Source: Paraglomus occultum
Taxonomy: Eukaryota; Glomeromycota; Glomeromycetes; Paraglomerales; Paraglomeraceae
DNA length: 26,496 nucleotides
Assembly (NCBI GenBank): GCA_910592205.1
Contig: CAJVPJ010000385.1
Coordinates: 1-26,496 of the forward strand
Direction: 5' to 3'
Shown: positions 20,375-26,496 of the stretch, piece by piece
Position numbering within the stretch: position 1 is the first letter of the stretch
Layout: each line of letters starts with the position of its first letter
Made by a program: the position numbers and the translations under genes
The notes under the pieces: model-generated
The model's database searches: none
Told to the model about the DNA's origin: nothing
What the model saw: the letters and a program-made list of their open reading frames with translations, nothing else

Positions 20375-21930
20375 ATGAGCGTAAGATCAAGCGCAACGGC
20401 GAAATCAACTCCAAAAAAGCTTGCTTCAAATGGTACCAACAGACAAGGAGAAGCATCTCTTTCAAACGATAACGCGGACGAAGTATGTCCTATTTGCAAA
20501 AACAATAGATATCTTTCACCAGATATGAAATTGCTTGTCAGTGAATGTTATCACAAGATGTACGCTACTCATCCCATCTCTATGCTGTCCGATACGTTGA
20601 AAATTCGATACCCGTTTGTCCGATTTGATCTTTGTATAAACCACCTCTCTTTCTTTCTTAGGTGCGAGTCTTGTATAGATCGTCTATTTGCAAATGGCGC
20701 TGGTCCATGTCCAATTTGTGGTCAGGTTGTGCGCAAAGTGAACTTTGCCATCGCTACTTTTGAAGATCTGCTTGTTGAGAAGGAAATAAAGATACGAAAA
20801 CGGATTGCCCATCAGTGAGTCATATTAGGAATAGTATATTGACGGTCGCACTTGGAGATTCCAACCGAGCGTTTGCTCACAATCGGATCTTGATATTACT
20901 TTTCGTGATATATCTCGCCAGTTTTAACAAACGGCAAGAGGATTTCCCTAGTTTGAAAGAGTATAATGATTACCTAGAAGAAGTTGAGAACATAGGTAAC
21001 CTGTTTGGATGCTTTAGCATCATATCCTATCCTTATTATTAAACATTAACGAAATGTAATTCCCGTAGCGTGGAACTTGATTAATGGCATCTCTCTCGAG
21101 GAAACCGAAGCCAAAATCAAAGCATACCAACAAGAAAATCATGATTTGATTGCTGCAAACGCTCAACGAATGGTATGGTATAATGTGATTGATCTCGCGT
21201 GCCCGGTCGACACTATGGATCTGATTTGTTTTGTTATAATGCGGAAAATGCCATGTTCAGTTACAAGAAGAGAAACTAGCCAAATTAGTTGAGGAGCAAG
21301 AACAAAAAGAAAAGCAATCGGAATTCGAGAAATATCAGCAAACGTTGGAAGAAGAGCGCAAATTGAAAGCAACGTTAAAGGACGAATTTATAGAAGAGCT
21401 GGTAATCATTTGAATGTTTTTCGGAACGACAAGCTTTTATTACCATTGTCATCTATATTCTTATTTTGACACTCTTATGAAACAGGCAACATCAGACGCA
21501 TCGCCCGAGAAAATACTGGCGGAAAAAAAGGCTGCTGCGGCAGCCGCGGCCGCTCAGCGCTCCTCGAAACAAACCGCCGAACATGCTGCAGCTACACCTT
21601 ACGGTATAGCTGGTAACAGTGTTGGTATGTGGCTTGGCTTAGATCGAGAACAAATGGATGACTCGATGAAAGATTACGATCCTGTCGCGACGGAATACGC
21701 AGACATTGATGGATATACTCTGCGTGAGAAGTATTATGATCCGTATGTATTATATAAGAGGGGGGGGGGGGGGGGGACTACTCTTTTTTGAGCCTGGTTC
21801 GCTAATTCTCCATCATCTATCGGGTAGTTTTACGGAAGTATCGGCTTTATCTAAAACTGGCGGATTCAATATCAAGTTTGTTCATGAACGAGCATTACAA
21901 GCAGCCTTCTCAGGCATTTGTGATGTATAA
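20375..21930 (+). CDS. TFB3: CDK-activating kinase assembly factor MAT1/Tfb3
   Basis: Seven exons: 20375-20559, 20662-20814, 20922-20995, 21069-21172, 21261-21401, 21486-21742, 21828-21930; 338 aa (human MAT1 309, yeast Tfb3 321). A complete C3HC4 RING lies at C38, C41, C58, H60, C63, C66, C78, C81, with [10 protein letters not shown] after the last pair. Then comes the MAT1 signature [20 protein letters not shown] (human [20 protein letters not shown]), a long coiled coil (about residues 150-235), an Ala-rich stretch, and the C-terminal CDK7/cyclin-binding region ending ALQAAFSGI (human ALQDAFSGL). MAT1 bridges the CDK7-cyclin H kinase to the XPD and XPB helicases of TFIIH, so it serves Pol II C-terminal-domain phosphorylation and DNA repair in the nucleus. 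The last acceptor (21827) was chosen because it joins YYDP to [13 protein letters not shown] in frame. The last intron holds a 17-base G run. Confidence 0.95.
21760..21776 (+). repeat. 17-base poly-G run inside the last MAT1 intron
   Basis: The run starts 17 bases after the GTATGT donor at 21743 in an 85-base intron. Its exact length may be affected by sequencing. It could form a G-quadruplex in the pre-mRNA. Confidence 0.9.
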
Positions 21931-22475
21931 TAATAATAATATATTGAATTTGGGTTATCTTTCGTAGTCGATATTCAATATTATGCTTAGATTTGATAGA
22001 TTCATCCATTCTTCTAAACATTATTTATGTACAAAAGAACTTTATTTCACCCATACAAAACATAGAAACAGAAAGAGAATAATCAAGCATATGACAAATT
22101 TGTACGAACTTTCAAATCCCCCGTTATCCGTATTATCTACACCCATCTTTACTACATTCCCTAAACTTAATGAGACAAACAACAATGTTTCATGATGAAA
22201 CAAAACAAACAGGAGATGATAGAACTAAAAACCAAATGCATTTACACTAAGTTTTGTTTCTATTTACACGGTGATTTGGTTGTATCTATCACACATGAGA
22301 AGTATAACAAGATAGAGCCACAATGGCTTTAAAAGTAAAATTGTTATAACACTACTACATAAACACTCTCGTCAAATTATAATACTCTTACGTTGATAAT
22401 CTTTCGCTTCACACTTATTCGTCTATCGTCCACGTTCCTATTCCTCTATATTAACTTTTCCATCTTTCATGCGAC
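21931..22475. other. Convergent 3' intergenic region
   Basis: 545 AT-rich bases separate the stop codons of MAT1 (+) and the FHA gene (-). They should contain both 3' untranslated regions. Nothing else was recognised. Confidence 0.6.
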
Positions 22476-24950
22476 TCACTGCCCCGCCAAATATGTAACT
22501 CCCAAACCAGCGCCAATAAATGCAGTTACAGCACTCACTATTGCCAATCCAAAGTCCCCGACTTTTGCCCTTTTTACCCTTCGACGTGCGTCTTCTAATT
22601 TATTTTGAAGAACCTGAACATCATCTTGTTCTGTTTCGCTGTATGAACGTTTTCCAGATGAAGATGCTTGTGTGGATTTCGACGTGGATTTTGGGGGAAC
22701 AGTCATCGAAATAAGAGTACTGGATGCAGGTGTAAGAACCGGTGGAGGAAAAGAATTCGAGTCGGAGCTATGTGCGTTGACTGGCGTCAGCTCTGGAGAT
22801 GGTGGTGTTGGAGACTGTTCGGACTATAAATATAGCGGTATAGACAATCGTTAAGCGAAGGAAGAAATGCAAATGGCAGATACAAAATGAACGTTTTTTT
22901 TTTGTTTCCGATACTAGATTCAACATTGTGAAAACTCGCTGATAATTAAATAACTCACACTTTTGTCCTGAGATTCAGGCGTAGTTGTGGCGGCTGCACT
23001 AGTGTGCGTCTTGTTTGTCGGTAATTCTTTAGCCTCTTTCTTTCCCTTCACACTGCGACTTCTACCTTTTGTAGACTTTTTGATTTTCTTTACTGGCTGT
23101 TCGTCATTTTGTGCGATTGGCTGAGCGTTTTTAACCGAAGAGGCAGCAGAAGTAGTCTTGGAGGCGGACGATTTAGTGTCTGATGTTGAGACGCCAAGCG
23201 TTGTGTCTACATCTAACGTCAATTGCGATTTCTGTTGAGATATGTTTTCCGCACGCGAAGAAGTAGTGTGATAAGAGGAAGGGTATGGCTGGATTGGTAT
23301 AGATGCATATGGGTTGGGTGTCGACACATGTTTTGATTTCTACAAAATGGGAAACGAAAAAAAATACTCGTAAGTATAACAGATACTGCACATAGTTCTG
23401 AAATTCTAATTCCGTCAGCTTAAACTCTTTCATACTTCTGCTGCTTCGCTGGTCCCTCCGCTGCTTTTACCAAAAGCAACGTCACTTTTCTGCGGTGCTG
23501 GTGGTTCACTTTCTAAGTCATGCCCGTCTTTCCGATCTTCCACATGTTCGATGCGGGTTTCTTCAATCGGTTTCTCGGGTTCTTTCCCGTCACCACGCTC
23601 TGGAGACAGAGTTGGTATTTGTAACAAGTTATTATGAACTAAATATGAGGGTAATATAAAATTTACAAGGACGGAAAGAGAGGGGAAGGGTGCATAAGAC
23701 ACATATGAGAGAGAAGACATAATTTTAATCACTTTCTCTCTCTCTATAAAACTTTATAAATTGATCAATTTTTCTTATTTACCTTCACTCGGTCCTGGGC
23801 TCTTTTCCTTAGCACGATCACTTGTTACATTCAATTTTATGTTGGTCGTTCTCTCCTTATCGCTTTTTGAGTCGGTTGCGTGTCTAATAACAAAAAGTTT
23901 TCTATCAACGAAATATGGTCGGATAAAAAGTAAAGCATACAAAATGATTATTAATCCAGTTGGAGACAAAAACATGCGAAAAATGCAAATGAAACAGGAA
24001 AGGAGATATATGATGGCAGGCTTGGTTCAACAACGAACAAAGGCAACGTGCACACCAAAAAGGTTACTTACTTTGATGGCTTGGTATTGTGATCTGTTTC
24101 GTTTGTCTTTACATGGCTGTTTTCACTGCCATTTGCGTTATCTCTTTTCACCCCCTGAAGATGCTGCGGTGGTAATATTTGCTGGTTACCTTCTTGAGGC
24201 GGATACAATACGCGCGCCGAAAGATGCTTATAGAGATCTTTTATGTGGAGAGAATAAACAGGAAAGGTTGAGAACGGACAATTTGTTCAATATTATTCTA
24301 TTGACGCGTTGATAATGCGTGGAATAGTCTTGAAATAGGCTTAATTAATCTCATCTTTCTGTTTCCAATTGAAAAAACTTACTCTGATTCCTTCGGACAC
24401 TATGACCAAAAGTAATAATATCGGCGTGCTTTAAATATCTAGGTTCTTGTTGGACGCGTTCGCCATTTACAAAAGTACCGTGGGTGCTCCTGAGATCTTT
24501 GATACAAATCTATAAAAGTAGGACAAGTTGTTATTAGAAAGGTCAAGTAATATATTTATCCACGTTTACTTCTATTGCTAGCTTCAACCTGACAAAAAAA
24601 TCGATTATCCCTCTCCCGATATTATTTTATTGACTACTTACCCTCCCATTCATTTCTTTCAGTAGGGCATGTTCTCGACTCATAACATCGCAAACGAAGA
24701 CGCCGTTGTCTGTTCTGGCCTCTCGTTGATTTCTGCTTCCGCTGACTCTGCCGATGCGGATTTCCTGCCCCGAGCCAAACGTCAGCACTTTTGTTGCAAA
24801 ATACACGGAATCATTGAGAGGCTCCAGACTAATCTTTAGTGTTTTGTTAGAGGTTGAATTTGTGGAGGACGAATGTGGTCGGTCAGTGGATATGATATGG
24901 CGGTTCGTTGTAATGGGGACTGGTGTAGTCTGATGTTGTTGGCTTGCCAT
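22476..24950 (-). CDS. FHA-domain protein with C-terminal membrane anchor
   Basis: Seven exons on the minus strand: 24950-24642, 24509-24383, 24237-24072, 23883-23783, 23638-23436, 23339-22959, 22823-22476; 544 aa, frame closed throughout. The FHA domain (about residues 38-150) shows GR at 67-68, SREH at 91-94 and THGTFVNG at 112-119, the phosphothreonine-binding residues. The middle (about 200-490) is Ser/Thr/Pro/Lys-rich and disordered, with a basic stretch like KKIKKSTKGRSRSVKGKK. A short charged helix (QVLQNKLEDARRRVKRAK) precedes a single C-terminal hydrophobic segment (FGLAIVSAVTAFIGAGLGV), so the protein is probably tail-anchored with the FHA domain in the cytosol. This is the layout of SLMAP and fungal Vps64/Far9/Far10, STRIPAK subunits at the ER or nuclear envelope, although the usual long coiled coil is lacking. 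Partners are inferred. The acceptor of exon 5 could instead be at 23600; both are in frame. Confidence 0.85.
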
Positions 24951-26496
24951 ATTTTTTTGTGAGGCTTTTTCTATTGGAAATGTTTATTACCTTTAAGTGC
25001 AATATCAGATGCGAGAACGGTGTCTATTTACTGATGTGGGGTGTTGGGTTTTTGATGCGTAATCTTATCACCTGACTTTGAAGATGCAGTATAAATAGTA
25101 TAAATAATTCCATTTTTGATAGGTCGGAAAGCACCCCAAATTTGGGTTCCCTTTTTGATACATCCGCAGTAAAATCACTGATAATAATAACAAACCAATG
25201 AAATAATCACCATTCCTATTAATATTAATGATTATCGGCTTATATAACGATCCTGTAGTTAATACTTTACGAACTTCTTTTCAGTAGAAAGCATATGAGT
25301 TTGTATTACAAAGGAATATATTTTCGAGAAGCCAAAATATGAATACATTCTATTAGCGTTATTTTAATTAATCGATATTTGTACCTCCCCCGATAAGGGT
25401 CCACTACATTCTCGACAAAATTCAGATTGAGTGATTAGATTTTGAAGATTTCAATAAGATTGGGAGTTTCTAATAAAAACGTTAAATCATGATAAGCTCG
25501 GGAAGTCACAACTTTATTTATTTATTTTTTTTTGCGATGGATCGGAATATAGAGATTATGAATCCCGTGCTCAATCAAACTAGTTATCATTTCTTTCACG
25601 CGCTTACTCATTCGATAACGATAATCATAATTCATGAACAAAAACAAATCTATTGTACACTAACTACTCATCGAAAGTATCAAGTCTCCGACCGATTCTT
25701 GGTTTAAACACAAACTTGGTCGCAAACATAAGAGACTCCCCGCTCTATATGCATAAATGACCTTAAGCTGAACGTCAGCCGCATAACCGAATAAATGACC
25801 AGGTCCTTGGTTTAGCAGATATCATTGTTAGCATAGCTTTCAAGTCGCAAGTCTGATCTAAGAAGGATCTGACCAAAATCTCTTAATATTAACGGGAGAT
25901 CGCCAAAGCCAATCGAATTGTAGTATGGGATATTTGGGACATATGTCATATCGATATGGTAAAGTTTCGTAACACGTTATCTTGTCGCGTCAAAGCTTGC
26001 TTTTGTGAACACGTATCATATCGAATGACCATTGTTGAAAGTAATATCTCTGTGACCCGCGCGTTCCACGGGGACACTGTACATACGAGTTGAGGTAGGT
26101 CACTGATTGTTTACTCTGAGAAATTATAGTCACGACTTTTATTTCCTTGTCGATAGTCTCCTTTCAGACGAATAAAACTTCAAACGAACGATTCACTTTG
26201 ACAAGTCTTATCGCATTCCAACAAGTATCAAGTCACAGTGTTTCTAGCGTGTCGAGAACTATCATTTCAGTGATTGGTTTTCACACAAGTTTACTTGCGA
26301 TGCAAATACTGTACAAAGCAGCCCAGTTTTATTAGAACTGTATCATTCGTTGAATTCGCTTACGATAAAACGGTTATATATCTTGTAGCATGTCATGAGC
26401 ATCCTCGTGCTCGTCAGCAATTTGGTTTCTCGGTACGCGCGTGCAAGTCATTTGGTTGCTTGTGTCACATGATACGATTTTCCAGAAAAAATTGTT
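24951..26496. other. AT-rich flank without a supported gene
   Basis: This holds the promoter side of the FHA gene and further AT-rich DNA. Open frames are short and have no consistent splice continuation or recognisable motif. A gene crossing the right edge cannot be excluded. Confidence 0.5.

Noticed and set aside
23775-23975. Hydrophobic N-terminal stretch before the fourth FHA-gene exon, suggesting a signal anchor
   Set aside because: It is read from intron sequence; the acceptor at 23884 joins the downstream part in frame with exon 3.

Overview
This window looks like nuclear DNA of a filamentous, early-diverging fungus (Mucoromycota grade, perhaps Glomeromycotina). Genes contain many short introns (mostly 43 to 145 bp) with GT-AG ends. 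Intergenic DNA is AT-rich and 0.5 to 3 kb long. The set combines a NELF-A homologue, a fungal multi-zinc-knuckle protein, and a gene resembling the large orphan families of Mucoromycota. The lineage is an inference, not a database result. No rRNA, tRNA, CRISPR array, transposase or reverse transcriptase was recognised.

Five multi-exon genes were reconstructed by hand, and in each the reading frame closes through every junction. (1) 3238-5883 (+), 8 exons, 602 aa: homologue of NELF-A, a subunit of the negative elongation factor that holds paused RNA polymerase II. (2) 8179-10375 (-), 9 exons, 541 aa: orphan protein with a possible degenerate PD-(D/E)XK-like segment. (3) 12266-18131 (-), 12 exons, 1659 aa: six CCHC zinc knuckles, a conserved EAW block, 14 Trp-Gly motifs of Argonaute-hook type, and three families of internal repeats. 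(4) 20375-21930 (+), 7 exons, 338 aa: MAT1/Tfb3, the RING subunit of the CDK-activating kinase of TFIIH. (5) 22476-24950 (-), 7 exons, 544 aa: FHA-domain protein with a C-terminal membrane anchor, similar in architecture to SLMAP/Vps64/Far10 proteins of STRIPAK.

Layout: genes 3 and 4 are divergent across about 2.2 kb, and genes 4 and 5 are convergent, 545 bp apart. Positions 1-3147, 5884-8178, 10376-12265, 18132-20374 and 24951-26496 hold no gene I can support, only simple repeats, two local duplications and weak orphan frames. Genes 1 and 4 both act in the early Pol II transcription cycle, but nothing shows they are functionally linked here.

The two most interesting items are the zinc-knuckle/WG-repeat protein, a candidate Argonaute-binding or RNA-granule scaffold, and the fungal NELF-A, since NELF is missing from the model yeasts.
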